DNA of 64,000 nucleotides. Origin: Brachypodium distachyon. Its lineage: Eukaryota; Streptophyta; Magnoliopsida; Poales; Poaceae. Shown here one piece after another: positions 11,401-24,920 of this stretch. Each line of letters starts with the position of its first letter. Position 1 is the first letter of the stretch. Location: the NCBI RefSeq assembly GCF_000005505.3, contig NC_016134.3:12196624-12260623 (forward strand), given 5' to 3'. A program made the translations under genes and the position numbers. The notes beneath the pieces are model-generated. The model was not told the origin of the DNA. It saw only the letters and a program-made list of their open reading frames with translations, and made no database searches.

Positions 11401-13027
11401 GCTCTGTGAAATATCAGAATTCGATACCATATCAATTTTTTGCATTCAGATCAGAAAACATAAAGGTCTGCATTGCAGAAACTAACTGAAGTCAGGCTGG
11501 CATCAGTGAATGGCATACCCCGACAAGACGATTGAACAGTGCAGATTTACCAACATTTGGCCTGCCAATAATTGCCACCTTCGGAAGATTATTGTCTGGG
11601 ATCTGAATTATGAATTGAAAAGTAGACCAAATAACTTTATTTTCCACATTACAACAACTTCTTCATTGGCATGTCAACTAGAAGGCTGATTATTAGAGCA
11701 TGAAGATACACTGACATGTTTAGATGTCGATGTCTTATCCCTCATGGTTCTTCTTTTCTCCCGAACATCACCATCTGAAAAAGGTCCATTTGTAGTATAT
11801 AAACAAGTGGATGAAGCAACCTTTTAAAGACAAACACTCTATTCCATCCTATACTTGGAAACAGCAGTTCTACGAGCAGTCAACAACAACCATAAACACA
11901 AAACATAACAGTGGATTGTTACAATGCTAGAAACTAAAGGCTAAACTGTCGACATGGTCTTGCTACTTACCAGCATCTAGTTTACTAGGGCCCATAATAT
12001 CTTCTTATCGGTTTAAGTATAGCCAAAAGAAACTGAACTAAATGCCATGCAGTTGATATTTGATACAGTATGCAAACACCTCTCCAGTGGTCCGGTTCTT
12101 CAACTAAGCCCTACAGCACAGCAGCCAGCAAAAGTGCAAAACTAACTACCATAGTTTCCCAGTGTGTACCAGTCACATGCAAGACCTCTACATCTCAAAC
12201 ATGATTGTTTCAGTCTTTCTCAACTTGAACTCAGAAGAGCAATACTCCGTGCATTGAAATTTATGAATACAGGAAACCAGAAGACTAACATGCTCAACAT
12301 TTAAAGATCAGCTGAACAATTGGACTGCAACCTGTCTTTGCGAACCCACCCATATGACTAACAAATTGACCCAAAATTCCTCACGGGGATGTTCCACGAC
12401 ACTGGATCCAAACTAGAGCTCCCGCGACACGCCCACGCAGTCAGTAGTACTCTAGAATTGCAAATTCTCAACGGTGGGGTAAAACATTGTTCCTACAGGC
12501 TTCGACGCTAGCTGTCACTGTAAATACCAAGTGAATGATTTAGCAAAGCAGAGGCACCAGTAAGTAAACTCCGGACTGGCGACCACAACCACAACACAAT
12601 CCAGATTAAAATGTCCGTAGGAGACAAGTGGAGATCAAGGGAGGAACCCGGATAGATAACACAACTACTCACCGACGCGGAGCTCGCGGTCGAGGCGCGC
12701 GGCGAGGTCGGCGGCGGCGGCCCGCGCCTCCTCCTCCATCGCCTCCACGTCCATCTCCTCCCCTTCCTCCACCTCCTCCTCCTCTCTGTAATACTCCTCT
12801 TCCACCTCCCCATCCCATTCCTCCTCCCCGTCTTCGAAGTCGGATTGCTGCACAGCGGCGGCGCGGAACCGCCCGCGCGCGGGCGGAGCGAAGGAGAGGA
12901 GGAGCGGGCGGGGAGAGGAGGAGGCCCTGGAGACGAGCGGCGGGAGGCGGGAGGGGTTCGGGGTTCTGGAGGCCGGGTGGAGGAGCGGCGGCCGCGAGGA
13001 GCAGGAGGAGGTGGAGGCCATGGCCAT
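8452..13027 (-). CDS. DER: Chloroplast double GTPase Der/EngA
   Basis: Der has two consecutive Era-like GTPase domains and a KH-like C-terminal domain, and in bacteria it assists 50S ribosomal subunit assembly. Plant homologues are nuclear-encoded plastid proteins. Exons (minus strand): 13027-12673, 11774-11716, 11602-11519, 11403-11110, 10767-10628, 10156-10069, 9980-9789, 9597-9436, 9328-9135, 8934-8784, 8670-8452. They total 1,938 nt, 645 aa, with all phases consistent. Residues 1 to ~55 are Ser/Pro/Arg-rich, as in a transit peptide, followed by an acidic linker. GTPase 1: GRPNVGKS 151-158, DTGG 198-201, NKCE 292-295. GTPase 2: GRPNVGKS 362-369, DTAG 410-413, NKWD 478-481. The KH-like end includes [20 protein letters not shown]. 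Intron 4 uses a GC donor. I chose the ATG at 13027 (MAMASTSS) because it starts the transit peptide; an in-frame ATG at 13168 exists. Confidence 0.93.
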
Positions 13028-14920
13028 GGCGGGCGAGCTTTGGTTGGGGGAGAGCGGGAGACGCAAGGGGATAAGGAGAGGGTTGATGCCGTTGTGACTG
13101 TTGGAGGCTGACTCGCGGGGCCCGCCGGTCAGGATGGGACTGGCGGCGGTGACTGGATGACGTGGCACGTCTAGTTGGCAGATCGACAGTGGAGTAGTTA
13201 AGAACCGTAGGATATTTTCTTTTGTGAGTTTATTATAGCCGTTGGATCATGATGCAGTTGTAATCACTTCTTTTTTTTTGTTTCGAAAGTCAATTGTCGT
13301 ATATCCAACTTCACATTTGATATTCCTAAAAAAATCATAGTTGATGATGACATTTCGTAGTCTCATTTGGCTTTAAAGTAGTCTGAGGTTATGGCATTCC
13401 CTCAACTCGATCTACAAGCAAAAGATGAAAGTTTGGCGAATTATAACGTGTGTTAACAAACAACGGTTCAGTAAACCACAATTTGAGCGCAGACTATAAA
13501 TTTTGAGCGGATGCATATCGGTATGCACAACGGAGCAGATGCATAGCTGGTCATCTTTTGTGTGGGCAGCGTTTGATGGTCGGTTATGATAACTGTGGTA
13601 ACCGTTGGTTCAGTATGACACAAAAACGACATTTTTTGGTCTCTGTTGTTTAATGTAGCGTATTTGAGGACTAGAAATCATTGGATCATCACCATTACGA
13701 TTGGGAAAGAAGTTTTTTCTAGATTGATTACATTCAAAAAGGGTCGATAGATAAATTTTGTAGGGCTCACCTACTGTGATGTAGGTGTACACTTCTGCCT
13801 CTTCTCCTCTGTACAAAGACTGCTAATTAATGGCCAATGTAATGCTGCAATGCTCGCCTGTTGTGTGCATATTGATTAATCATTTTTCTCCATCTATCTC
13901 ATCTTAGTGATCATGGAAATAATTGTCTATTGTTTTCTCTTTTCTTGTTGTGGTGTGAAAAATGCATGCCAAAGCCTATGATAAGCAGACAATACAGCCA
14001 CACATCATCCGAGTATAAGATTTATCTCTCAAATACAACCACACTAATCAGTAAATTATCTCTCAAATACAACCATATTAATCGTAAAGAAACCACTACT
14101 CCCTCCGTCACATATTAAGTGATTCAAATTGGTTCAAATATGGATGTATCTATGTCCAAAAACCGTCTAGATAATGTAATATTTCGTAGGAAGTAGATCC
14201 TTACTGGCATGCAACCGAACCCCTCGTGGAATTTCACATATTTACATCAATTTATTTATTCTAATAAATTAAATTGAATCTACGTGTCCTTTAATTCCGA
14301 GCTAGAAATGACAAAGGCTTCAAGCAATTCTCTCTCTCGCTCCGTTCATGCAACATGACTTTGGACTCTTCTAGAGCAGCTAGTGCTGTTGTTCCTCCAC
14401 TACAAACTACTAACTAAATACTCCCACTAAATTGACTCAAATAAACTATATCAAAGTTTACTATATGAGAATGATATCAAGGTTTGTTTAATTAAGGAAG
14501 TGGTGCCGTAAAGCGCATGTCTCTAGCTTAATATTGCTAGCTTCTTCTTTCTGTCAACGTCGTTTTCACCTTTTGCACAACGGCGTACACGTCACTCCCA
14601 ACTCAAAGATCGATTAACGAACCCACAAATACTATACCAGACGTCCAGACGAGAGCACACCGTTATGGGTCAGTCTATTTCATTTCGTGAGAGCATTTTT
14701 AGAGTTCCACACGTCTCATCATCCAACAATTAATCCTCTCACGCAAACACCAAATTAGTAAAGTGATTTTTCATAGCGAAATTAGTAAAGTGATGAGCAT
14801 CCCTATCCCTAATAATACAAAAATAAAATTAAGTGAAATTCCAGATGACCTGATGGGCTTGTTCGCCTTCACTCCACTCCTTCATCCGCCGCGCCCATCT
14901 CTAGTCTATTCCAATCCGGC
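13028..14920. other. Divergent intergenic region with a partial MITE
   Basis: This is the shared upstream region of the Der-type gene (minus) and the LPAT gene (plus). It is mostly AT-rich. At about 14097-14200 it carries CTCCCTCCGTCACATATT, the start of a Stowaway-type MITE, continuing with AAGTGATTCAAATTGG. No matching right terminus is visible nearby. No convincing TATA box was found for the minus-strand gene. Confidence 0.4.
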
Positions 14921-14929
14921 CTCCTATAA

Positions 14930-14937
14930 AACCTCCA
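14930..14937 (+). promoter_or_regulatory. TATA box of the LPAT gene
   Basis: CTATAAAA lies about 190 bp upstream of the start codon at 15122. It is followed by GC-rich leader sequence, consistent with transcription starting around 14960. Confidence 0.55.
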
Positions 14938-15121
14938 ACCAAATTCGCCCCGCCGTGGCTCGCGTCGCGTCTGCCGGGTCCTCGCCGGCGGAGTCCAAAC
15001 GCGAAACCACCCGAGGAACCACTGCCACAGGAGGAGAGGAGAAGAGTGGCGGCGGCGAGGCCCTTCTTCTTCTTCTTCCCTTGCTGCTCGCCGCCGCGAG
15101 ATTGGAACCAATCATCCACCC

Positions 15122-18100
15122 ATGGCCGTGCCGCTTGTGCTCGTCCTGCTCCCCCTCGGCCTCCTCTTCCTCCTCTCCGGCCTCATCGTCAACGCCGTCC
15201 AGGTAAGGCCCTGAGTAACCTCGGCCGTTCGATTGACGCTAGTTACATTTCGCTTCTTGTCCAACGTGTTTTCGGGGGGTTTCTGTTGACGTGATCTGAT
15301 TTTGGTGTTACTGCCCAAAGATTTGTCCTTTTACCCTGTTCGGAGTACCATTATTGCGGCATGAGTGCTTCGTTTTCTTGGATTATTACTGAATGGTAGC
15401 AGCTGCAGGTTGTAGGCTAATTTTGTGGTCTGGAGCGTATTTTAGTTGAAGATTTGATCTTCTCTGTACCAGTTTCTGAATTCTGATGTCCTGGCGATCC
15501 CGGGCGTCTTTTGGGCCTAGATATGCCTATTCTGTAGAAAAGCAAAGGCTTCTTCTAGTTTGTATAAACTTTTGGTAACTTTCCAGTTGTGTAAGAAAAT
15601 CTAAAATTTCTATGTTATGGCAAATTGTAACGATTTTTTTAAAACTTTGGCTCTTCTGGTATGCTAATTTGACAAACAACTATGCATCAGAACCACCAGT
15701 GCGCCAACATTTATTGATTTGTTCACTTGTACCTGAAAATTGCAGGCCGTCCTGTTTGTGTCAATAAGGCCCTTCTCGAAGAGCTTTTACCGGCGGATCA
15801 ACAGGTTCTTAGCTGAGCTTCTGTGGCTTCAGCTGGTATGGCTTGTAGACTGGTGGGCAGGCGTTAAGGTATGAAGTCCAATGACATGCCTGTTTTGTTT
15901 TTCTCATGTTTGTATCCAGTAACCAGTTTTTCCGCTACCGGTGCCATATTTATTCTAGGCATTTAGGACGAGCGTTGTGTTGATTGCAGTCCTTACCAAT
16001 CTTGTTTCTTCCCACATGTAAAGAATCATCAAATAAAATAAAATATCCAAAACAGTTCAAAGAAATTACTTTTCTGATACAGTAGATACATAAATGCAGC
16101 CACATCCTTTTAATAAGACGACAGTATTGCTAGGACCATTGATAGGGATCGATAAGATAACCCATCTTCTTGGTTACAGTTGAATAGGATGCCCTGGCGC
16201 TTGACAGGTTTTAATAACAAGCGTGAGACACTTTGGTAGTTTGATAGAAATGAATGTTTGAGTGCGCTGGGGTTGGGTCGTTGGCCACCATCAATTCCAA
16301 GTCTGGATGTACGTACACGATTATGCTGAATGAACAATTGCTACTACAACCTCCCAATTGGTCCCATCCATAAGCTGTTGCAAAACTTTTCAGCAGTTAG
16401 TATGAATGAACAACTGCTTAAGTGCTTAAATGCTCATTATGGAAACTTGCATATTAGATTTTATGTTTATGCAGCAAACTGTTTTATCCTTTGTTTTATG
16501 TCCTTCACCAAAATAATTTTACCTCATGTTCTGCAGATACAACTACATGCCGATGAGGAAAGTTATCAGTCAATGGGTAAGGAATCAACTTGTGTCATTT
16601 CTTACATGAGATGTTGGTGCTTACATTATTCGTCATATTAGATTAAGAAAAGAAAGGTCTTGATTATGTGAAAACTTACTTCTAGGTAAAGAGCATGCAC
16701 TTGTTATATCGAATCATCGTAGTGATATTGATTGGCTCATTGGATGGATTTTGGCACAGGTTATAATCTCCTAGACTTTTACCTTTTTGAACATTTGTTA
16801 CAAACTAATACTCCCTTTTTTGTCAATTAACTACCTCATGATCTGTCTCAAACAACTAATAAATCATCTGTGACTCCCTTTTTTTTGTCAACATTTGGTC
16901 AGCGCTCAGGATGCCTTGGAAGTACACTAGCTGTTATGAAGAAATCATCAAAATTCCTTCCAGTGAGTTAGCTAACTCATATATGTATATTATTTGCCTC
17001 TTTTCCATACTGCTTTTGACATAAAAGTATCCTGTGAAGTTATTGTTGACAAAAGTAAGCAACATAAAGATTTGCTATGCTGTATGTTCCTTCTCAGTTC
17101 TCACCATAATGGTTATGGTTTTAGTTGATGAGTGCAATTAAATTAGCAGACATTGCTAGAAGATTTGCTATCCTTGAGATACACTCTATGAAATACCCGC
17201 TATCAACAATAGATGAACTAAAGGTGGAGTAAAATTTGTAATGGTCGTACTTTATATGGACTTAGACTATCGATAAGTGCATCTACCAGTTTGTAGCTGT
17301 AAGTAGAGAATTAGGTTGAGAAAATTGATAGCCAAGTGTTCCGAGATCCAAACTGTTACGCGGTAAGTAAACAACTAAGTGTTTGTAATGACATAGCTCT
17401 GGACATGTAGTTATACAAGTGCTGTTATATAACAAGGTAAATGCAACCGGGTTATCAAAGAAGTTTCCCAAAATGGAATGCCAGGATCAACCTTGAAGAG
17501 AACTGAAGTCTAGTTCCTTGGGCATGGAAAAAAAACTACCTCGGACAATTCTTGATAGAGAATTTGCATAATTATGTGTAGTTCTATGGAAATGATTTGG
17601 GACTTATGCCTTAAGGTGCACTAGCCACTAGTGTCTCAATGAAGCAGACATGCAAGCTCTTAAATCCTACTTCAGCATCCAGCAAAACCTGAGTTCACTA
17701 TTTCATGTCTTCTGCTATCCTATATGGCACATGCTTGACGTCCAGTGAGTTGTTTTGATTACTTATTGCAGGTTATTGGCTGGTCCATGTGGTTTGCAGA
17801 ATACCTCTTTTTGGAGAGGAGCTGGGCAAAAGATGAGAAGACATTAAAAGTAACTTCACACCTTATGTATGCACACAATTGGAGTGTTTCTTTTTAACGT
17901 AGTGGTAATTGTTATTCTTGCTTGTAGTGGGGCCTTCAAAGGTTGAAAGACTTCCCCAGACCATTTTGGCTAGCCCTTTTCGTTGAGGGTACTCGTTTTA
18001 CTCCAGCAAAGCTTCTAGCAGCTCAGGAGTATGCAGTTTCACAGGGCTTGCCAGCCCCTAGAAATGTACTTATTCCACGCACTAAGGTACTTTGCTATTA

Positions 18101-20605
18101 TCTTTCTAAGTTGTTTTTCTGTCTGATAATTTGTTTATGTTATTTACTTTCTTCATTCAGGTTAGCTTGAGTTAGGAAAGGAGTATTCATTTGTTTGTAG
18201 TTACCAGTTTCCTTGTTTCCATCTTGTACATCGTGTTTCCCTTCAAAAATAGGAATTACACGGATAGGGCTGTCAACAAGCTGTGCTTGAGCCAGCCCAA
18301 GTAGGTTCATCTCTAGGTTAGCTTGACTTGGCCAAGGTGGGGGTTTGAGCATAGAACTGGGCTTGAGTCAGGTCGCTGGTTGGGGACTTGGATTGTGTTG
18401 CTGGTGGCATTTGCGTACGGGAACTTAGTCTACTGAACCGAGAGTCTATTGTCTCAGGTATTGAAGCATATAGTCTGAAGTATGCCCATCAGAATAGCTT
18501 GAGTAGCCTTCAAGCAGGCTTGAGCTCGTCGTGTTTTGTGCTCAAGTTGTTGCTGGCTTCAGCCGAGCTCGATTAGCTTGTCGAGTCCGCGTTGTTTTGA
18601 CAGAGCACAGCAGCAAGGCCTGGTCTTTTTAATGGGAAGCAGCAAGGCCTGCTGATGCACAGAAGGATGGGATATCAGTTATTAAGAATATGTCTGTAAT
18701 AATTTAGTCAACTATTGAGTACTTGTTGTGTTGTTCTCCCTTTTTGAAAAAGAGTACTTGTTTGTTCTCTCCATTCATGACTTGACAATTTCGAATATCC
18801 GTTATTGAGAATAAATGATTGGATTATGCATTTGCCTCTGTACTAATTTAGTATTGTATCTTTTCTTGTTCTGGGACGTTAAATTTATGTACTCACCTCT
18901 TCTGAAAAATTCCAGGGATTTGTCTCAGCTGTAACTATTATGCGAGATTTTGTTCCAGCTATTTATGATACAACAGTAATAATTCCAAAAGATTCACCTC
19001 AACCAACAATGCTGCGGATTTTGAAAGGGCAATCATCAGTGGTAAGTTTTACAACGCCAGCCGATTAGGGAATTTACATTAACTAAACACTAAACACGCT
19101 GAACTCAGTTTATTATTTTTTACCAACACTGAATCATTTGAAATCAAATTTTGATTGAATAATGAATTAGTTCGTTATTTGTCACCAAATCTGAAATACT
19201 TCAGATCAAACGAGTTGGTTATCTTTCACCAATACTGAATTACTTCAAATCAGATTAATACTGGAGTACCTAGTAAATGGAGCACCCTTTTTCTGCATGT
19301 TCTTTTTTTACTTTTTTTAGATGCAATTGCACACTCCCTGCTTTTGATGTCAAACAAATTGACCACCCCATGATTTTTTATGTAGGTACATGTTCGAATC
19401 AAACGTCATGCTATGAGTGAGATGCCAAAGTCAGAGGAAGATGTTTCAAAATGGTGCAAAGACATCTTTGTGGCAAAAGTACTAATCCTAGTCTTTTAGA
19501 CATGTTCTAATTGAATTTCTCTATGCATTGGTTGATAATTAATTCATAACTAAACACCCTTTGCCCCCCTTCTTTTGCCCACAGGACGCATTACTAGATA
19601 AGCATTTGGCAACTGGCACTTTTGACGAGGAGATTAGACCGATTGGCCGTCCAATGAAATCATTGCTGGTAAAACTGGATACAATAGCATTGCATTTAAT
19701 GTCATGAGCTTTACTCGCCACATAGTTAATACACATACAATTTGCAACAATGGGAGGATAACCTGCACCCTGAGAGTTATTGATGCTTATTTTCTGTAGA
19801 ACAACTATGGATGAGTGGGCTGTGTGTAAACAAATCAGCTGAAGGTGTTAAGAGTTAACTGTGTTCATATGGGGCGTGTACTATCTTAATGCCATTGGTA
19901 CATGGTTTTGCTAGACCAAAGAAATGAAGAATTAGCGATGGCCCTTTTGCTCCACAACTGTGTTACATTCGCTGACAGCGGAAAATGGCTAGAGACAATT
20001 AGAATGGACAGAAGAGAACTCACGGGTTTTACCATGGAAGAAGGGCAAGTTTAGCTGCTGTCACAATTGACAGTTGTGGTAGTAGAGATACTCTGGGGGA
20101 TATGAATTTTTGGGTTGGAGCACACAGGAGGTGATCGCCACATGCCTTGTGTAATAAGTAACGACCTATTGTCTATTGATGATAGGAGTTCTAGCTCTAC
20201 CAAAAGTAAACACAGCAGTTGTTCCGTAACTTGCATTATTACAGGGAATTCTTCTTTGGCAGTCTGCGCTTAAATGCTCAAATTAGTTTAGCTCTACCAT
20301 AGTGCAATAATTACTTTCTCCAAATGGAAATCTTTTATGTTATTATAGTACTTATATCTACCCTGGCAACTAATTTTCTATTTCTGCTAATGGAACAGGT
20401 TACTCTGTTTTGGTCATGCCTCCTTTTATACGGCGTGACCGAGTTCTTCAAGTGGGCCCAACTCCTGTCGACATGGAAAGGAGTAGGGTTCACTGCTGTG
20501 GGCCTGGCGCTAGTGACCGGTATCATGCATGTGTTCATCATGTTCTCGCAGTCAGAGCGATCCAGCTCAGCCAGGGCAGCACGGGACCGAGTCAAGAAAG
20601 ATTGA
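15122..20605 (+). CDS. LPAT2: 1-acyl-sn-glycerol-3-phosphate acyltransferase (LPAT2/PLS1 type)
   Basis: The enzyme acylates lysophosphatidic acid at sn-2 to give phosphatidic acid, in the ER pathway to phospholipids and triacylglycerol. Exons: 15122-15202, 15746-15868, 16537-16576, 16686-16759, 16903-16962, 17772-17849, 17928-18086, 18916-19041, 19386-19478, 19585-19668, 20399-20605. All junctions are GT-AG and the total is 1,125 nt, 374 aa, the usual length for plant LPAT2/PLS1. Residues 1-25 form a hydrophobic anchor. The catalytic NHX4D motif is NHRSDID at 91-97, and the substrate-binding block is FVEGTRFTP (EGTR 172-175). Two further hydrophobic stretches lie near the C terminus (about 307-350), which ends in RVKKD, a lysine-rich ER-type tail. 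The start ATG has a good context (ACCCATGGCC). No frame damage is seen, so it should be functional. Confidence 0.95.
18262..18590. mobile_element. Possible transposon remnant in LPAT intron 7
   Basis: The stretch begins TAGGGCTGTCAACAAGC and is full of GAGCTCG/GCTTGAG-type repeats. This composition is common in grass DNA-transposon remnants. I did not find clean terminal inverted repeats or a target duplication, so the class is uncertain. Confidence 0.3.
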
Positions 20606-21267
20606 AAGGGATGCTGATGTTACGCTAGAACCCACCAAGCAAGAACTCTCAAATTGATTCCGCGCTGAATTCGCATAGGGGCCAAAGTGGAGGCCACACT
20701 TCTGTGAACCAAACACCAAAAGAATCATTGTTGTTACAAAAATTGGTTTTGCCTCAATAGGGTAGTTAGATTTGATGAGTAGAAACTGTCTGAGCTCCAT
20801 TCTTCCCGTATTTTGTATGGAGGAACATCTTTAAAAAAAATCATTTTAGCAGAGCAGGAATTTGTTGGGTCCATTTTGCAGCAGCCTAGATTTATCCTGA
20901 AGATCTTTAATCTGTTTTTTTTTACTTCCTCCAGTGATTTGATCTGCTCCTCTGTTCCCTAGTGTTAAAACCTGAATTATCTGAATATTTGCTTGTTCTT
21001 GCAGTTGGATTTGTAAAACTTATGTGTGGGCCCCCACAGTGAGATGGATGGCACGACTTTGTTATTGCTCCACATGCAGGATATAAGGCTGACTAAGTAG
21101 ATTAAAAAATATGGCCATCATGGCATACCTACCATTTAATCCTTAGCTAAAGAATGTTATTTTGCTTGTTACAAGTAGGAATTAGTTCGGTAAAGCTCTG
21201 CATCCAGATGTGTGGGCCGTTAGATTTCTCAAGTGCTATCTTTAGGAAACCGAAAAGGAACTTTTAA
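20606..21267. other. LPAT 3' UTR and intergenic
   Basis: AT-rich sequence follows the LPAT stop codon and includes likely 3' UTR. No further gene is seen. Confidence 0.5.
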
Positions 21268-22411
21268 GGTCTCTCTGATTCAAAGTATTTGTATGAATTT
21301 TGGAAGATCTTAATCCTACGAATTTCTTCTATTTGGTTTTTCAATTTGCAGTGCTGTATTCCATAGGAAATCTTCCAATGTGACTTTTGTACGCTGTTAA
21401 AAACAATGCTCATTGACTTGCACCTTTTGGGGGGAAAAAATCCCATGGCGCAATAAAATCCTACAATACAATTTTAGAAGGGTGCCATCCTAATCCTACT
21501 ATTTTTCATTTGTGTCCTTGGAATCCTGCAAGTCAAAGATGCCCTTGAGTGGTAAGTGAACATTTTACTCAGTTGCTGATGATCGACAGCATCCGGTTCG
21601 CCATTGCGACCTTCAAATTGCTACGAAGTGATAAAACTCTTTTCTTCTTGGTGATAACCGAGGTTCAAATCTCATGGGTTATATTTTCAAGCTTAAGCAA
21701 GTGGGGAATAATCATTGTGGTAAAAAAAGAAGAAGCGAGGAATAATCACAGCAAATAAACAAGACCGGTACAATTACTTCATTCCAAGATAGGCCTATGC
21801 GAAATAACCCCACAACCCAAACACCAAGTACCATCTGCTGCCACGTAGCAAGAACCCAAAAATGACATGTTTACTATATATTGTTAATTGCTGATTGTGT
21901 TCATTTCCTGCCATTCTATAAATGCATAGATGCCTGATTTTTGCCAGAATATAAATGGAAGTCTACTGAAATTTGTGTGTTCCAAACGAGGCCAGTGCCA
22001 CGCCTCGAGCTAGATTCAGCTTTGTACTCTGCTGACGGTAATGGGAGCAAATGTTTTTATTTTGTTCACACAAATACAACTAGGGTTGATTGCAAAGCAA
22101 ATGAAAATTGCAGGAATATTAACTGGACAAGGAAACACATGAAGAATGAGTGGAAACAAAGGCTCGGGTCGATTACATTTAGAACAAGTGGAAACAAAGG
22201 TTATACTCCCTCCAATCCATATTAGTTTCGCTGATTTAGTACAGAATCTGAGGAAGTAGCAGATTTTGAAATTTCTATGAATAAGATCAAATCTCCTAAG
22301 ATTTTGTTTCCCTTCTAGTTCCTATGTTCCAAAAGGGTAGGATATGATCAAATTTCATATGTATTTGTTTCCTCTAAAAGCCTATGAAGTTCACTGAATC
22401 CAAAGAGGCCC
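21268..22411. mobile_element. Tourist/PIF-Harbinger-like element with TAA target duplication
   Basis: The left end reads GGTCTCTCTGATTCA. The right end, reverse-complemented, reads GGGCCTCTTTGGATTCA. Both are the kind of terminus seen in Tourist-like MITEs. TAA flanks both sides (21265-21267 and 22412-22414), the target duplication typical of PIF/Harbinger elements. At 1,144 bp it is long for a MITE. Near 22205 it contains the start of a Stowaway-like element (CTCCCTCCAATCCATATT), so it is probably nested. No transposase is encoded. Confidence 0.5.
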
Positions 22412-23284
22412 TAAGACAGATTTGCCTCAGACCATTGTGAACTTGCTGTTTACTTGTGCAATCACTCAAGAGATGTGATAATTACAGCCCAAGAATTGAT
22501 AAACAAACTAAAACAAAAAGCAAAAAGATAGTAATATTACAGGAGAACTATGAAAGGTAGAAGAACCTCAAACCACCCGGACAGACAGAAGAGAGATGAT
22601 GCAGAAAAAAGGCAGCATGTGCATAGGCAAATTGCAGAGGGAATCAGAATGTACAGATGTTCCAGCAGAACACAAGATATATAGCCTTGGGAAAAAGCCT
22701 CAAAATGAATTAGAATATATTGTACCATTATTATTCTTTGGGACCCAGAAGGAGCATCCCTCAAAAGTTGCACTAGGGAAAAACACAGACCAGACCTCTG
22801 GTACATACACTTCAGTAAGATAAAAAAGCAAGAAAGGGGAAAATTATCATATCCTGATAACAAGAGCTAGCACACAGTTCGAAGAACGCTAAAGCAGTTT
22901 CTAGTACTATACGAACAAAAACCCAAAAAGGGGTGGGTCTATATTGGGGGGGCAACGCCGCCGTACAACTGAACACTCTTCAGACATATATATTCCGCAA
23001 TCTTACTTCACATCTCAACCAGGAAAAAACCCAGGGTTGCCAAAACCTAACTCGCTGTAGAAATCCGAAACCACAATCTCAAACCTTACACAATGCAGGT
23101 ACTCTTAAAAGGTCCTCTGAGGATAATCTGATCTCTTTGACCAACTCCCTGGTAAGCTCTATTAACTAACCCATGCCTTTAATCATGTGAAGTTCAAAAT
23201 TTGCACCTGATGCACCTGCGGTTCTCTCCTCAACCTATTATGACAAATTGCTGTATGTGAAAAAGATTCCTAGGCGGCGTCATT
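22412..23284 (-). other. Probable 3' UTR exon and downstream flank of the RRM gene
   Basis: On the minus strand a strong acceptor (GGCTTTGTGCAG) precedes 23284, placing a 3' UTR exon immediately downstream in this stretch. The poly(A) site is not determined. No coding frame is supported. Confidence 0.4.
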
Positions 23285-23375
23285 CCTGCACAAAGCCAAG
23301 CAGTATGTTAGATACAACAATTATAACCTGAAGCAAGATAAAACACACACAAAGGTTGCTTCAAATGGTAGCTGT

Positions 23376-23503
23376 TATGTGTCAACAGTGTTGTGCCATC
23401 CAGAATGATCAAAACTTTGAATTAACTGAGGGTTATAATATGTGTCTAACAGTGTTGTGTCATCCAGAATGATCAAAACTTTGAATTAACTGAGGGTTAT
23501 AAA
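23376..23503. repeat. Tandem duplication, ~63-bp unit
   Basis: Two adjacent copies (about 23376-23438 and 23439-23503) share CATCCAGAATGATCAAAAC and TTTGAATTAACTGAGGG. They differ at two or three positions, so the event is recent. It lies inside the probable 3' UTR intron of the RRM gene. Confidence 0.9.
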
Positions 23504-24920
23504 TAAGGCTATAGCTTATCAAGATAAATGATATTCTCTACAAATGCAACAAGAGTATGATGGTTGACCAGAAATCATGGAGTAAACGCACAGTATCAGT
23601 TCAGTCCTAAAAGAAAGGGTTCAGTAGAATTCAAGTAAAATTTACATTAGAAATTGATTAAGCAACCATTTTATACCCAGAAGAAAGCATTGAACCATAT
23701 TTTAGCTTAAGTCATAGAGAAGCAAAGTTTATACTATTGAAGAAAGTGACTTCAATAAATTGTAAACTAGCATTGAGGCTAGATTCAACGAAGTATCAGT
23801 CTGTAAAGAAGGCAAGAGAAAAAAATGAAGTCCTATACACACCAACAAAAACATAGGAAGAGTTTACTTTTACTAGTTGAAGAAGATGGGCAGGGAACTA
23901 AGGTTCGCATGATTAGGGCAAACACCAGTAAAACATAATTTTGAACTCAAGTGCATATCAGACCTGCCAAGTGCATGCTTATGTATAAGTACACCTTATT
24001 GGACATGTCAGTGGACTACATGTTTCACACAAGCAAACGCGATATGCATCCAATCTTTCATCACATCAGGCATGCGGTGCAGGTTGTGGTTCATCCATTA
24101 CAAATGTTTCAACGTGGATAAAATAGGAATCATGTTTCTAGAACTAGCACAAACAAAATTAAGGCAATACTGGATGTAGTCCTCGTTCCAGCAGCAAACT
24201 TCAGTAGCATCTTCATGCTCAGAAGGAAACTATGCCTTCTACGGATGGTGAATGTTTAAATCCTATCAAATTTTGTGATTACTTCATAACAGTTTGCAAC
24301 ATCCATAAACGACCATGAATTATTTAAAAGCATTTTAATGTATCAGTTCTGAATTGGAGTACATATCACCTAAGAGCTTCCACGGATAGTAATACAACAT
24401 TCATTTCACTTTATAGTGATAGCAACTTCTTTATCAGGTGCATGTGCATCTAGGTTCAAATGATCAACGCCTGACTAGATTTCATGGACATGCAAACATC
24501 ACAAGTTAACAACTACAACAGGAGTACACAGCCACCTAACATCTTTCATGGATGGTAACACAGCATGTTTTACTTCATAGTGACTGTAACTCCATTATCA
24601 TGGTGCAACAAGGTTTAAATGGTTGATGCCTGTTGGGAATCCATGGACATCCAAATGACACAACTACACGTGTGCATTATCCAGGGAGAACTAAAATCAA
24701 CACTATTGCTCCCCGTACTGAATATTTTGTACATGAAGGCCTGAATTAGGAATGGCATCATCTAGTATCAGTGCTTCAACACAGGGAATACTAAACATTT
24801 CAAGCTACATTGTTTGAACATTGGTACCAACAAATCAGCGGACAGTTTCAACCTTTGATGGTCTTTATATGATGGTAATAGTACATAAACACAAGGAAGA
24901 AAAGAACTGACCTCTATCTG

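Noticed and set aside
12628..13111. Plus-strand frames of 148 and 88 codons
   Set aside because: They are antisense shadows of the GC-rich first exon of the Der-type gene, full of Arg/Gly/Pro from reading that exon backwards.
19669..20398. Possible additional exon in LPAT intron 10
   Set aside because: Exons 10 and 11 join in phase and give the exact family length, so no extra exon is needed.
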